Below, piece after piece: positions 34,317-44,022 of a DNA stretch of 64,000 nucleotides (the stretch's first letter is position 1; every line of letters starts with the position of its first letter). The notes beneath the pieces are model-generated. The model was not told the origin of the DNA, searched no databases, and was given only the letters and a program-made list of their open reading frames with translations. This stretch comes from Clostridium sp. cel8 (GTDB lineage: Bacteria; Bacillota; Clostridia; Clostridiales; Clostridiaceae), in contig NZ_JACGAG010000009.1 of assembly GCF_014050525.1 (NCBI RefSeq), forward strand, positions 1-64,000, given 5' to 3'. A program made the translations under genes and the position numbers.

Positions 34317-34508
34317 TCAACAAATTGGAGGAATAGATATGTTCACAAAATTTTTTGCTGTCATTTTCATTTGAGGTGGATCTATATTTAGTTTATCACC
34401 TATCTTAGCATTACAAGGTAAATTTGATACAGCTATATTTATTGTTTTTCCATCTCTTAAGGCCACAATAGCTTCTGTATTATTTATATCTATTATCTTA
34501 CCTATCAT
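34317..34508 (-). CDS. Small conserved hypothetical protein (beta-rich)
   Basis: This 63-residue protein reads as a small all-beta fold (IGKIIDINNTEAIVALRDGK, SNLPCNAKIGDKLNID), similar in style to short SH3/OB-like proteins of clostridia. I cannot name a family with confidence. The start is strongly supported by TAAGGAGGTTAAGTA before the ATG. It lies upstream of the TPP riboswitch on the same strand with a gap of about 30 bases and is probably separately transcribed. Confidence 0.65.
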   Translation of the reverse strand: MIGKIIDINNTEAIVALRDGKTINIAVSNLPCNAKIGDKLNIDPPQMKMTAKNFVNISIPPIC

Positions 34509-34707
34509 TACTTAACCTCCTTGTAATTTTTCATTAGCTATACAATTGTGTATAATGATTTAGTATCTTTTAAAAATGCTATTATAAATATTTTGCATAA
34601 TATCTATGTAATTATTCATGAATTTTGATTTTGTAATTAGAATAAGATATTTAAAGATAAATATAGTTAATGCTAAAATATTTTATGCTGTAGATATACT
34701 AATGCAA

Positions 34708-34736
34708 TTGATATTTTTAAAGTTAAATAGTACAAT
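34708..34736 (+). promoter_or_regulatory. Sigma-A promoter of nrdDG
   Basis: TTGATA, a 17-base spacer and TACAAT. A 14-base NrdR-box-like sequence follows just past the predicted start (34746-34759), see the separate entry. Confidence 0.7.
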
Positions 34737-34745
34737 TACAAGGCG

Positions 34746-34759
34746 ACACAATATATAGT
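34746..34759 (+). promoter_or_regulatory. Candidate NrdR box
   Basis: ACACAATATATAGT matches the NrdR binding pattern (ACA-C-ATAT-T-GT) well at most positions and sits about 10 bases after the -10 hexamer of nrdD, where a repressor would act. NrdR usually binds two boxes about one repeat of three helical turns apart; a second good box was not found upstream, so this is tentative. Confidence 0.4.
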
Positions 34760-34777
34760 AGTCTGGAGGAATAATAT

Positions 34778-36886
34778 ATGCTACATGTTGTAAAAAGAGA
34801 TGGAAGAAAAGTAGAATTTAATTCTATTAAAATAACAAATGCAATAAAAAGTGCATCTGAGGAAATAGGATATGATTTAAAGGAAAGTGAGTTTATTGAC
34901 TTAACTCAAAAGATTATAACTCATATAGAAAATTTGAATTTAAATGAAATGGATGTAGAGGATATACAAAATATAGTTGAAGAAGTTCTTATAGAAAAAG
35001 ACTATAAAAAACTTTGGATTGCTTATTCTAATTATAGAAAAGAAAGAAATAATATAAGAGAGATAAAATCAGATCTTATGAAAGCTATTGACAAGATAGG
35101 AGTAGAAACTGATAGAGATAATGCTAATGTTGGGAATAATTATAGCTCAAAACTTTTGAGAATAGCAAGTGAATCAAATAAGTGGCATAACTTAGCAAAT
35201 ATGCCTAAGCATTTAGCAAAGGCACATGAAAATGGTGATATATACTATCATGATTTGGACTCATATAATCTAACTGTTAATTGTCTTCATATACCTACTA
35301 AAGAAGTACTTATAAATGGATTTAACACAGGATATGGATATATTAGGTCTCCAAAGAGGATAGAGTCGGCAGCGGAACTTTCATGCATATTACTTCAGTC
35401 TTCACAGAATGATATGTTTGGAGGACAATCTCACCCAGATTTTGATAATGATATGTCCGTTTTTGTTGATTATACAAGACAGGAGATAGTAGAAGAACTG
35501 AGAGAGCTTGGTATAGAAGAAGATAGAATAAAAGAACTTGCAGAAAAGAAATTGAGAAGAATTATAGAGCAATCTATGCAGGGGATAATCTATAATTTAA
35601 ATACTATGCATTCCAGGGCAGGATCACAGGTACCATTTAGTTCTATTAACTTAGGTATACCTAAGTCTAAAGATGCAGCACTAATATGTGAAATATTTTT
35701 GACTGAGTATGAAAAAGGACTTGGACATGGAGAACAACCTATATTTCCAAATATAATATTTAGAGTAAAAGATGGTGTTAATAAAAAGATAGAAGATCCT
35801 TACTATTATTTATTTAGAATTGCATGTAGAGTTGCCTCAAAAAGAATGAACCCTACTTTTATGAATATTGATGCTGACTTTAACAAGCTCTATTATGATA
35901 TGGGTGTAATTCCTTCTACTATGGGATGTAGGACGTATGTTTGTTCTAATGTAAATGGAGATCCAGGTCCAAAAGGCAGAGGCAACATAGCTCCAACTAC
36001 AATTAATTTGCCAAGAATAGGTATTATGTCTAAAGGGAATATGGACAAGTTTTTTAAACTTTTAGATGAAAGATTGAATTTATCTTATGAATCATTGATG
36101 CACAGATATAATACATTAAAGAAGTTAAGAGTTAAGGATTTGCCATTTGTTGTAGGACAAAAGCTTATGAAGGGTTCTGAAAATCTTAAAGAAGAGGATT
36201 CAATAGAACCAATATTAAAACAAGGAAGTTGGGCAATAGGATTTATTGGACTTGCAGAAGCTCTAGTTGCTCTTACTGGAAAACATCATGGTGAAAGTGA
36301 AGATTCAAGAAATCTTGGATTGAAAATTATAACTCATATCAGAAATTATACGGATAAACTTACGGAAAAGACACATTTGAATTGGAGCTGTTACGCTACA
36401 CCTGCTGAAGGATTAAGCGGTAAGTTTATAGTTCAGGATAAAAAAATATTTGGAGAAATAAAAGGAATTACTGATAAGGAGTATTATACTAATTCTTATC
36501 ATGTTCCAGTAAACTTTCCAATATCTATAAAGGACAAAATAGATATTGAAGCTCCTTATCACAAGTTGTGTAATGGAGGTCACATAAGTTATATAGAGCT
36601 AGATGACTATCCATCAGAAGATACTATATATGATATAATAAATTATGCTTATAGTAACACTAACATAAGCTATATAGGAATAAATTTTCATATAAGGTAT
36701 TGCAAAAATTGCGGTACATATTTACATGGCGAAAATAGCTGTCCTAATTGTGGAAGTAATGATATACAAGGAATATCAAGGGTAACAGGATATCTTTCAC
36801 TGGACGAGAGATTTGGACAAGGAAAACTTGCAGAAAGAGAAGATAGAATATCCCAGGCTACAGGACAAAAAGTGTATTGTAACTAG
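34778..36886 (+). CDS. nrdD: Anaerobic ribonucleoside-triphosphate reductase (class III)
   Basis: This glycyl-radical enzyme makes deoxyribonucleotides without oxygen. The 702 residues start with an ATP-cone domain (VVKRDGRKVEFNSIKITNAI). The C terminus has the zinc site CKNCGTYLHGENSCPNCG and the glycyl radical RVTGYLSLDERF. Active-site cysteines appear in TVNCLHIPT and the MGCRTYVCSN segment. GGAGGA precedes the ATG. The activating enzyme gene follows after 22 bases, as usual. Its presence agrees with a strict anaerobe. Confidence 0.96.
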   Translation: MLHVVKRDGRKVEFNSIKITNAIKSASEEIGYDLKESEFIDLTQKIITHIENLNLNEMDVEDIQNIVEEVLIEKDYKKLWIAYSNYRKERNNIREIKSDLMKAIDKIGVETDRDNANVGNNYSSKLLRIASESNKWHNLANMPKHLAKAHENGDIYYHDLDSYNLTVNCLHIPTKEVLINGFNTGYGYIRSPKRIESAAELSCILLQSSQNDMFGGQSHPDFDNDMSVFVDYTRQEIVEELRELGIEEDRIKELAEKKLRRIIEQSMQGIIYNLNTMHSRAGSQVPFSSINLGIPKSKDAALICEIFLTEYEKGLGHGEQPIFPNIIFRVKDGVNKKIEDPYYYLFRIACRVASKRMNPTFMNIDADFNKLYYDMGVIPSTMGCRTYVCSNVNGDPGPKGRGNIAPTTINLPRIGIMSKGNMDKFFKLLDERLNLSYESLMHRYNTLKKLRVKDLPFVVGQKLMKGSENLKEEDSIEPILKQGSWAIGFIGLAEALVALTGKHHGESEDSRNLGLKIITHIRNYTDKLTEKTHLNWSCYATPAEGLSGKFIVQDKKIFGEIKGITDKEYYTNSYHVPVNFPISIKDKIDIEAPYHKLCNGGHISYIELDDYPSEDTIYDIINYAYSNTNISYIGINFHIRYCKNCGTYLHGENSCPNCGSNDIQGISRVTGYLSLDERFGQGKLAEREDRISQATGQKVYCN

Positions 36887-36908
36887 AATTAATAGGAGAT
36901 AATTGAAT

Positions 36909-37418
36909 ATGAAAAATAATATTATAAGACTAGCAGGAATTGCATATGAAAGTTTGGTAAACGGGCCTGGTCTTAGAAGAGTGTTTTTTGCACAGGGGTG
37001 CGCACATAATTGTGATGGATGTTTTAATCCATCCACTCACGATTTTAATGGAGGAGAATTAAGGAATATAGATGATTTGATTGAAGATGTTAAAATAAAT
37101 CCTTTAATAAAGGGAATTACTTTTTCAGGAGGAGATCCATTTTATCAAGCTGAGGCTTTTGCATATATGGCAGAAGAAATTAAAAAATTGAAATTAAATA
37201 TATGGTGCTATACAGGATATAAAATTGAGGATATACTTAACAATTCTTTAGGAGATTCAGCTATGCATCTTTTGAAAAATTTAGATGTACTTGTAGACGG
37301 AAAGTTTGACAAGAATAAAATGGATGATAAAATTAAATTCAGAGGCTCAAGTAATCAAAGAATTATAGATGTTCAGCAAACTTTAAAAAATAAGAGTATA
37401 GTAACATTTGACATTTAG
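36909..37418 (+). CDS. nrdG: Anaerobic ribonucleotide reductase activating protein (radical SAM)
   Basis: NrdG creates the glycyl radical on NrdD. The 169 residues begin IIRLAGIAYESLVNGPGLRRVFFAQGC-like with the CX3CX2C cluster motif CAHNCDGC, and the SAM-site TFSGGDPF follows. I prefer ATG 36909, 8 bases after AGGAGAT, over the in-frame TTG at 36903, only 2 bases after it. The length matches short NrdG proteins. Confidence 0.94.
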   Translation: MKNNIIRLAGIAYESLVNGPGLRRVFFAQGCAHNCDGCFNPSTHDFNGGELRNIDDLIEDVKINPLIKGITFSGGDPFYQAEAFAYMAEEIKKLKLNIWCYTGYKIEDILNNSLGDSAMHLLKNLDVLVDGKFDKNKMDDKIKFRGSSNQRIIDVQQTLKNKSIVTFDI

Positions 37419-37466
37419 AATATATCGATTTATATGCTTCAATACTTCATATAAGGAAGTGATATT

Positions 37467-37829
37467 ATGTGTACTGATTCAGAAATAGAAGTTTGTTCTT
37501 GTAATAAAGAAAATGATTATGTAGATAGTGTGAGAAACAGTATGCTATCTGAAGAAGTTTTTTTTAAACTGTCTTCTCTGTTTAAAGTTTTGGGAGATCA
37601 GACTAGAATAAAAATAATATATGCTCTATTTAAAAGAGAGCTTTGTGTGTGTGATATTTCACGAGTACTTAATATGAGTCAATCAGCTATATCTCATCAG
37701 CTTAGAACATTAAAATCAGCTCATCTTGTGAAATTTAGAAAAGAGGGGAAACAAGTTTATTATTCTCTAGATGATAATCACATAAACTTGTTATTTAATG
37801 CTGGATTAGAACATGTAGAACATAGCTAA
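37467..37829 (+). CDS. ArsR/SmtB-family metal-responsive repressor
   Basis: This is a winged-helix repressor released by metal ions. The 120 residues have the ArsR core: VLGDQTRIKIIYALFKRELCVCDISRVLNMSQSAISHQLRTLKSAHLVKFRKEGKQVYYSL. The ELCVCD box is the metal-binding site of CadC/SmtB-type regulators, and extra cysteines at the N terminus (MC, VCSC) match the CadC/CzrA N-terminal site for soft metals such as cadmium or lead. No metal efflux pump lies next to it; the downstream gene is convergent. The AAGGAAGTG ribosome site is fair. Confidence 0.9.
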   Translation: MCTDSEIEVCSCNKENDYVDSVRNSMLSEEVFFKLSSLFKVLGDQTRIKIIYALFKRELCVCDISRVLNMSQSAISHQLRTLKSAHLVKFRKEGKQVYYSLDDNHINLLFNAGLEHVEHS

Positions 37830-37854
37830 TTAGATTGTATATTAAAATAGATTT

Positions 37855-37900
37855 TGTGGCTGTGGCAATAAAAAAGTTAGTGTCACAGCCACATTTTATT
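37855..37900. terminator. Intrinsic terminator after the ArsR gene
   Basis: TGTGGCTGTG / CACAGCCACA is a perfect 10-bp stem with a 19-base loop, with TTTTATTT after it. It lies between two converging genes. Confidence 0.8.
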
Positions 37901-38531
37901 TACTATAGTCTAAAATTTTAACTTTATTAAAATCATTAAGCTTATCTTCTAGTGTTAAATAGTTTTTACCTACATTTTCGCCATTTTTTATATATTTAAG
38001 AAATGTTTCAAGACCATCTAATTGAAATTCTAAAGCTTCAGTTTTGTAATGCATTGGTATTATAATATGTGGATTTATAGATTTTGCAACTTTTGCAGCC
38101 TCTTTTCCATCTATGGTAAAATTACCACCTACAGGGATAAATAGCACATCTATCTTACCTATCTTAGAAATTTCATCATCTGATAGTATATAACCTAAAT
38201 CACCAAGATGACATAATCTATATCCATCCATTTCTATTATAAAAATTGTATTGCTTCCCCTTTTTGCACCTTTCACTTTGTCATGATAAGATGGAATTCC
38301 ACTTATAGAAATATCCTGAAAGGTGAAGTCTTTAGCCTTATCTATTATATTAGAACATGTTAATTCTTTTATGTAATCATGATCAAAATGATGATGACTT
38401 ATTGTTACAATGTCTACATTTCCTTTAAATACTTTATAACCTGTTGTAGTATCAAAGGGATCAGTTAAAATTTTTATACCTTTTGAATTTTCAAGTATGA
38501 AACTAGAATGACCAAGATATATTATTTTCAT
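37896..38531 (-). CDS. Metallo-beta-lactamase-fold hydrolase (UlaG-like)
   Basis: This is a metal-dependent hydrolase. The 211 residues open with KIIYLGHSSFIL and carry the signature SHHHFDHDYI (HxHxDH), then HLGDLG, the FIPVGGNFTID loop and IIPMHYKT. I start it at the ATG of MKIIYLG, with GAGGTGA ahead; an in-frame GTG three codons upstream overlaps the ribosome site. The substrate is unknown; the family contains lactonases, phosphodiesterases and RNA-processing relatives. Confidence 0.85.
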   Translation of the reverse strand: MKIIYLGHSSFILENSKGIKILTDPFDTTTGYKVFKGNVDIVTISHHHFDHDYIKELTCSNIIDKAKDFTFQDISISGIPSYHDKVKGAKRGSNTIFIIEMDGYRLCHLGDLGYILSDDEISKIGKIDVLFIPVGGNFTIDGKEAAKVAKSINPHIIIPMHYKTEALEFQLDGLETFLKYIKNGENVGKNYLTLEDKLNDFNKVKILDYSK

Positions 38532-38745
38532 AAAAATCACCTCATGATTTATATATTTAAGAATATTATAACATATTTGAAATTTGTGCCTTTACTTATT
38601 TGTTGTTCAATTTTATTATATAAAAAAACACATTAATTTGTGTAGAAATATTATAATTAAAGTATGAATTTATCACAGTTTATACTATAATAGGAATTGA
38701 TATGTATTTAATATAAATTATTATTAAATAGAGAGAGGTGGTTAC

Positions 38746-40377
38746 TTGAAAAAAGGTGTTTTATATAATGTGTTAGTTGTATTATTTTTCATAATTACTT
38801 TTACTGTGTTTATTAAAGGAAATGTTGCACATGCTGAAGATAACTTTGATGGAAAAATTATAGGAACTGATGTTGCAATTGATAAATCTTGGAATATAAC
38901 TTTTAACAGGATGTTAGATAAAGATACTGTAAATAATTCAAATATAATTGTTAAAGATTCTAGTGGAAATATAGTTGATACTAAATTAGGACTTGATAGC
39001 ACAGGATTTATAGTAACTATTGCTCCTTCAAGTAGTTATAAATATGGACAAAATTATAATATAGTTATTAAAAGTACAATTAAAACTGTTGGAGGAGATA
39101 TGCTTGGTAAGGATATACAGTTAAAATTTTCAACAAAACAGGAAGATAATCAAAATGACAATAGTGATAATAAGAGTGATGGTAATAGTAATGGTAAGTA
39201 TACAGTTACAATCGATGCCTCTCATGGAGGAGAAGATACAGGAAATGTATCTAGTTCAGGAGTAGAAGGAAAAGATATAAATCTTTCAGTAGCTTTAAAA
39301 ACAGGAAAAATACTTGAGAAAAATGGAGTAAATGTAGTTTACACAAGAACTGATGATAAAAATATCGATGTACAATCACGTATTGATATGTCAAATGAGG
39401 CTAAATCAGATGAGTTAGTTAGCATACATACAAATACATATCCTGAAAATACAGATGTACACGGTATTGAAACCTATTATTCTACATCTAATAAATCTGA
39501 GGAGTCTAAAATTTTAGCTTCAGATATTCAAAAGGAAATTATAAATGTTACTGGTTCTGTAGATAGAGGAGTAAAGGAAGCACAGCCACAACATGAGATA
39601 TTAAATGGAGTAGATGCTCCTTCTGTAATGGTATATTTGGGGTTTATGAGTAATGAATCTGAAAGTGAGTTAATGAATACTTCTGATTTTCAAGATAAAA
39701 GTGCTGAAGCTATTGCAAAAGGGATACTATCTTCATTGAGTTTTATTGATCAAAATTCTGGAGATAATCAGAATGAAGGTAATGGTGTGGGAATGTCTTC
39801 AAATGAAAGCAATCCTAAAGTCGTTTTAGATCCAGGGCATGGAATGGGACAAGATGTTGGTTCAAATGGTAATGGTTATCAAGAAGATGATGTTACATTA
39901 AGTATAGCACTTAAAACAGGAGAAATATTAAATAAAAATGGAGTAAATGTAATTTATACTAGAACTAAAGATGAAAGAAATACAACTTCCTGTACTGTAA
40001 CAGAGAGTCTTCAAAAAAGATGTGATATTGCAAATGCATCAGGAGCCGAGTTTATGTTATCTATTCATACAAATGCTTTTGATAGTAGTGAAGCAGAGGG
40101 TACTGAAACTCTTTATTATACTGGAAATAGTTATAGCGAAAAACTTGCATCTCTTATTCAAGAAAAACTTGTAAGCTCACTTGGAACTTATAACAGAGGA
40201 TTGAAAGATGGAAATTGGTTATATATTACTAGAAACACTAAAATACCAACAGTTTTAACTGAACCAGGTTTTTTAACAAATGATAAAGATGCATCTATTT
40301 TAGGAAGTGATGTTGGACAAGAAAAAGCGGCACAAGCCATTGCAAGTGCCATATTAGAATATCTAGGCATTGTATAA
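38746..40377 (+). CDS. Secreted N-acetylmuramoyl-L-alanine amidase: Ig-like domain plus two Amidase_3 domains
   Basis: This 543-residue autolysin should cut the amide bond between MurNAc and the stem peptide. It has a signal peptide (to about 31), an SbsA-like Ig domain (about 37-131), an N/D/S/G-rich linker, and two tandem zinc amidase domains (about 152-335 and 357-543). Domain 2 has all zinc and catalytic residues: H365 in DPGHG, E380, H441 in SIHTN and E506 in TEPGF. Domain 1 has H160, E174 and H228, but the catalytic glutamate of the VExGF motif is tyrosine (Y297 in VMVYLGF), so it is probably inactive. The start is TTG after GAGAGGTGG. Confidence 0.9.
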   Translation: MKKGVLYNVLVVLFFIITFTVFIKGNVAHAEDNFDGKIIGTDVAIDKSWNITFNRMLDKDTVNNSNIIVKDSSGNIVDTKLGLDSTGFIVTIAPSSSYKYGQNYNIVIKSTIKTVGGDMLGKDIQLKFSTKQEDNQNDNSDNKSDGNSNGKYTVTIDASHGGEDTGNVSSSGVEGKDINLSVALKTGKILEKNGVNVVYTRTDDKNIDVQSRIDMSNEAKSDELVSIHTNTYPENTDVHGIETYYSTSNKSEESKILASDIQKEIINVTGSVDRGVKEAQPQHEILNGVDAPSVMVYLGFMSNESESELMNTSDFQDKSAEAIAKGILSSLSFIDQNSGDNQNEGNGVGMSSNESNPKVVLDPGHGMGQDVGSNGNGYQEDDVTLSIALKTGEILNKNGVNVIYTRTKDERNTTSCTVTESLQKRCDIANASGAEFMLSIHTNAFDSSEAEGTETLYYTGNSYSEKLASLIQEKLVSSLGTYNRGLKDGNWLYITRNTKIPTVLTEPGFLTNDKDASILGSDVGQEKAAQAIASAILEYLGIV

Positions 40378-40394
40378 AAAACTTACTAAATAAT

Positions 40395-40423
40395 TTGACA
40401 ATAGAAAATCTGTATAATATAAT
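40395..40423 (+). promoter_or_regulatory. Sigma-A promoter of the ileS T-box transcript
   Basis: A perfect TTGACA, a 17-base spacer and a perfect TATAAT (40418-40423), just before the T-box leader. Confidence 0.8.
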
Positions 40424-40435
40424 TATAAAGAAATT

Positions 40436-40686
40436 ATATAGTTTTTTAATTTATAAAATGCTGTGATCAGGATAAGTACTTAAATTTTGTCACTAAAAGA
40501 GAGCAAATGGTAATGGTGGAAATTTGCAGGAGAATTTAAGGAAGATCACCTGTAAGCAGAAAATCTGAATGATTTAGTAAGATTTTTCGTATTTCTGCGT
40601 TAAAGATTGATATATGTTTATGATTTAGCATAGGTGGTATAGCGAGGTTAACTTCGTCCTATTTTTAGGATGAAGTTTTTTATATT
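40436..40686 (+). promoter_or_regulatory. T-box leader, isoleucine-specific, upstream of ileS
   Basis: The leader shows the stem I AGAGAGCAAATGGTAATGG-like region, the specifier segment GGAAGATCACCTGTAAGCAG, in which ATC is an Ile codon, and the T-box AGGTGGTATAGCGAGG (about 40632-40647). The terminator has an 11-bp stem AACTTCGTCCT / AGGATGAAGTT (one G-T pair) with a T run (40650-40686). Uncharged tRNA(Ile) should relieve termination. Confidence 0.87.
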
Positions 40687-40718
40687 TAAGACATACAAAT
40701 GTAGAAAGGAGTTAAATT

Positions 40719-43700
40719 ATGTACAAAAAGATTGATAATTCTAAGAATTTTACGGACAGAGAAAAAGATATAGTAGATTTTTGGAGAAAAAATGATATTA
40801 TTAAAAAAAATTTTGAATTAAATAAAGATGGGGAATATTTTACATTTTATGATGGTCCTCCAACTGCAAATGGTAATCCACATATAGGCCATGTTTTGAC
40901 CAGAGTTATGAAGGATTTTGTAATAAGATATAAAATCATGAAAGGATACAATGTACTGAGAAAAGCAGGATGGGATACTCATGGGCTTCCAGTAGAACTT
41001 GAAGTAGAGAAGAGTCTTGGAATATCGGGAAAACCACAGATAGAAGAATATGGAGTAGAAAAGTTTGTAAATAAATGTAAAGACAGTGTATTTACATATA
41101 TAAGTGAATGGAAGGAAATGTCTGATAGAATAGGTTTCTGGGTTGATATGGATAATCCTTATGTGACTTATTATAATGACTACATAGAGTCAGAATGGTG
41201 GGCACTTAAAAAAATTTGGGATAAAGGACTTTTATATAAAGGATATAAGGTTGTACCATATTGTCCTAGATGTGGAACTGCACTATCATCCCATGAAGTG
41301 TCCCAGGGATACAAAGATGTAAAAGAAACTTCTGTATATGTTAAGTTTAAGTTGAAAAATGCAGATAAATACATGTTAGCATGGACTACTACACCTTGGA
41401 CATTGCCAAATAATATGGCACTTGCAGTAAATAAAAGTTACGATTATGTAGAAGTAATAAACAAAGGACAGCACCTGATACTTGCAGAAGCTCTTTTAGG
41501 AAGATTGGAAGAGGAGTATGAGGTAGTAGATAAATTTAAAGGTGAAAAACTTTTAGGATTGGAATATGAGCCAATGTTTAGCTTTGCCAAATTTGAAGGA
41601 AAAGCTCATTATGTTGTACATGGAGATTATGTAACACTTACAGATGGAACCGGAATAGTTCATACAGCTCCAGCTTTTGGTGAAGATGATAGCAATGTAT
41701 GTAAAAAATATAATATACCTGTTGTAAATTCCGTGGATTCACAAGGAAAATATAAAGATGAAGTTACTCCTTGGAAGGGTCTATTTGTTAAAGATGCAGA
41801 TCCTAAAATAATAGAGTACTTAAAGGAAAATAATATACTTTATAAAGCAGAGAAATTTACACATTCATATCCATTCTGTTGGAGATGTGATACTCCACTT
41901 TTATACTATCCAAGGAAAACTTGGTTTATAAAAATGTCTTCTATGAGAGATAAATTAGTTAAGAATACTAATAGTACTAATTGGTTCCCTGATAATATAA
42001 GAACAGGAAGATTTGGAAAGTTTGTTGAAGGTGTAATAGATTGGAATTTAAGTAGAGAAAGATATTGGGGTACACCTCTTCCTATATGGGAATGTGAGTG
42101 TGGCCATAAAGAATGTATTGGAAGTATTAAGGAACTTAAAGAAAAAGGAATAAATGTTCCTGAAAATATAGAGCTTCATAAGCCTTATATAGATGCAGTG
42201 AAATTAAAATGTCCTCACTGTGGCAAGGAAATGAAAAGAGTACCTGAGGTAATAGATTGTTGGTTTGATTCAGGGTCTATGCCATTTGCACAGCATCATT
42301 ATCCTTTTGAAAATAAGGAATTGTTTGAAAAGAATTTCCCAGCACAATATATAACTGAAGCAGTTGACCAAACAAGAGGTTGGTTTTATACTCTTATGGC
42401 AATATCTACTGTGCTATTTGATAGAAGTCCTTTTGAAAATTGTATGGTATTAGGTCATGTATTAGATAAGCATGGACTTAAAATGTCAAAGCATAAGGGA
42501 AATGTACTTAGTCCAACTGTTGTACTTAATAATCAAGGTGCAGATGCTACAAGATGGTATTTCTATACTTCAAGTGCTCCATGGTTACCTTCAAGATTTT
42601 ATGAGGAAGCAGTTCAAGATAGCCAGAGAAAGTTCTTAGGAACTCTTTGGAATGTATATTCATTTTATGTTCTTTATGCTGAAATTGATAAATTTAATCC
42701 TCTTGAATATAAAGACTTTGTATCTGAAAATGTAATGGATAAGTGGATATTGTCAAAGTTGAATTCACTTGTTAAAGATACAGAATATCATTTAGATCGT
42801 TATGAAGTTACTCAAGCTGCAATAAATATTGGAGAATTTGTAGATAGTCTTTCAAATTGGTATATAAGAGTAAATAGATCAAGATTTTGGAGCTCAGAGT
42901 TAACAGATGATAAAATAGGAGCTTATGTTACTTTATATAAAGTACTTACTAAATTAATTAAAATTGCTGCTCCATTTGTTCCATTTATGACAGAAGAAAT
43001 TTATCAGAATTTAGTTGTAGAATTGGATAAAAATGCTCCTGAAAGCATTCATTTATGTAGATGGCCAGAGTATGATGAAAGTGTAATAGATAAGAAGTTG
43101 GAAAATGATATGGATGAAGCTTATAAAATAGTTAAGCTTGGAAGAAGTGCTAGAAATGCAGTAAATATAAAGAATAGACAGCCACTTTCAGAAATGCTCG
43201 TAAGTGTTAAAACACTTCCTGATTATTATGGAAATATAATAAAAGAAGAGCTTAATATTAAAAATATAAAATTTGGTGCTGATTTATCAAAATATGTAGA
43301 TTTTAATGTTAAACCTAATCTTCCTGTACTTGGGAAAAAATATGGTAAGCTTATACCAGGTATAAGAAAGAAAATATCATCTATGAATCAAATGGAGTTA
43401 GCACAGGACATAAATGCAGGAAAAACAATTTCTATTGAAGTTGAAGGCAATGAAATAGAGTTAAATTCTGAAAATGTATTAGTTACTATGAAAGGACTAG
43501 AAGGATTTGCATTTGCAGGAGAAGAAACTATAGGAATAGTTCTTGAAACTGAAATTACAGAAGAACTTAAAGAAGAAGGAAATCTAAGAGAGATATTGAG
43601 TAAAGTTCAAAATTTGAGGAAAGATAGTGGATTTGAAGTTGCAGATAATATAAAGCTCTATGTTTCAGGAAATGACTATCTTGAAAATATAGTAAAAAAA

Positions 43701-43829
43701 TTTGAAAATCAAATAAAAAAAGAAACATTATCTGTTGAAATATTGTATAATGAAGATGTACAATATAATGATTATAAAATAAACGGTGAAAAGTTTAAAA
43801 TGGCAGTAGAATTAGTAAAAGATAATTAA
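40719..43829 (+). CDS. ileS: Isoleucyl-tRNA synthetase, long (IleRS2-like) type
   Basis: The enzyme charges tRNA(Ile) and edits valine. The 1036 residues have HIGH in [12 protein letters not shown], the KMSKH loop in [10 protein letters not shown], the CP1 editing domain with TTPWTLPNN, and CHICGK-like zinc cysteines (CECGHKEC, then CPHCGK). The N-terminal arrangement ([28 protein letters not shown]) and length resemble the eukaryote-like IleRS2 group, whose members are often poorly inhibited by mupirocin. A GAAAGGAG ribosome site precedes the ATG. A T-box leader controls it and a CcpA-like gene follows, as in C. acetobutylicum. Confidence 0.95.
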   Translation: MYKKIDNSKNFTDREKDIVDFWRKNDIIKKNFELNKDGEYFTFYDGPPTANGNPHIGHVLTRVMKDFVIRYKIMKGYNVLRKAGWDTHGLPVELEVEKSLGISGKPQIEEYGVEKFVNKCKDSVFTYISEWKEMSDRIGFWVDMDNPYVTYYNDYIESEWWALKKIWDKGLLYKGYKVVPYCPRCGTALSSHEVSQGYKDVKETSVYVKFKLKNADKYMLAWTTTPWTLPNNMALAVNKSYDYVEVINKGQHLILAEALLGRLEEEYEVVDKFKGEKLLGLEYEPMFSFAKFEGKAHYVVHGDYVTLTDGTGIVHTAPAFGEDDSNVCKKYNIPVVNSVDSQGKYKDEVTPWKGLFVKDADPKIIEYLKENNILYKAEKFTHSYPFCWRCDTPLLYYPRKTWFIKMSSMRDKLVKNTNSTNWFPDNIRTGRFGKFVEGVIDWNLSRERYWGTPLPIWECECGHKECIGSIKELKEKGINVPENIELHKPYIDAVKLKCPHCGKEMKRVPEVIDCWFDSGSMPFAQHHYPFENKELFEKNFPAQYITEAVDQTRGWFYTLMAISTVLFDRSPFENCMVLGHVLDKHGLKMSKHKGNVLSPTVVLNNQGADATRWYFYTSSAPWLPSRFYEEAVQDSQRKFLGTLWNVYSFYVLYAEIDKFNPLEYKDFVSENVMDKWILSKLNSLVKDTEYHLDRYEVTQAAINIGEFVDSLSNWYIRVNRSRFWSSELTDDKIGAYVTLYKVLTKLIKIAAPFVPFMTEEIYQNLVVELDKNAPESIHLCRWPEYDESVIDKKLENDMDEAYKIVKLGRSARNAVNIKNRQPLSEMLVSVKTLPDYYGNIIKEELNIKNIKFGADLSKYVDFNVKPNLPVLGKKYGKLIPGIRKKISSMNQMELAQDINAGKTISIEVEGNEIELNSENVLVTMKGLEGFAFAGEETIGIVLETEITEELKEEGNLREILSKVQNLRKDSGFEVADNIKLYVSGNDYLENIVKKFENQIKKETLSVEILYNEDVQYNDYKINGEKFKMAVELVKDN

Positions 43830-43862
43830 TATATGTAAATTAGGTTGATATATGTAAAAATA

Positions 43863-43906
43863 AACAAGTTATAATCATAAAGTATAATGATTATAACTTG
43901 TTTTAT
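43863..43906 (+). terminator. Intrinsic terminator after ileS
   Basis: A perfect 16-bp stem, AACAAGTTATAATCAT / ATGATTATAACTTGTT, followed by TTATCT; the T run is short. Confidence 0.75.
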
Positions 43907-44022
43907 CTATTAAATAATATATATATTTTACTAATTTATTAAAAATAGCTTAAACTAACTTGTAATAGTTTGATTTTATAAGTATAATTAATAAAAGAAA
44001 ATTGAATCGGTAGGTGAATAAA

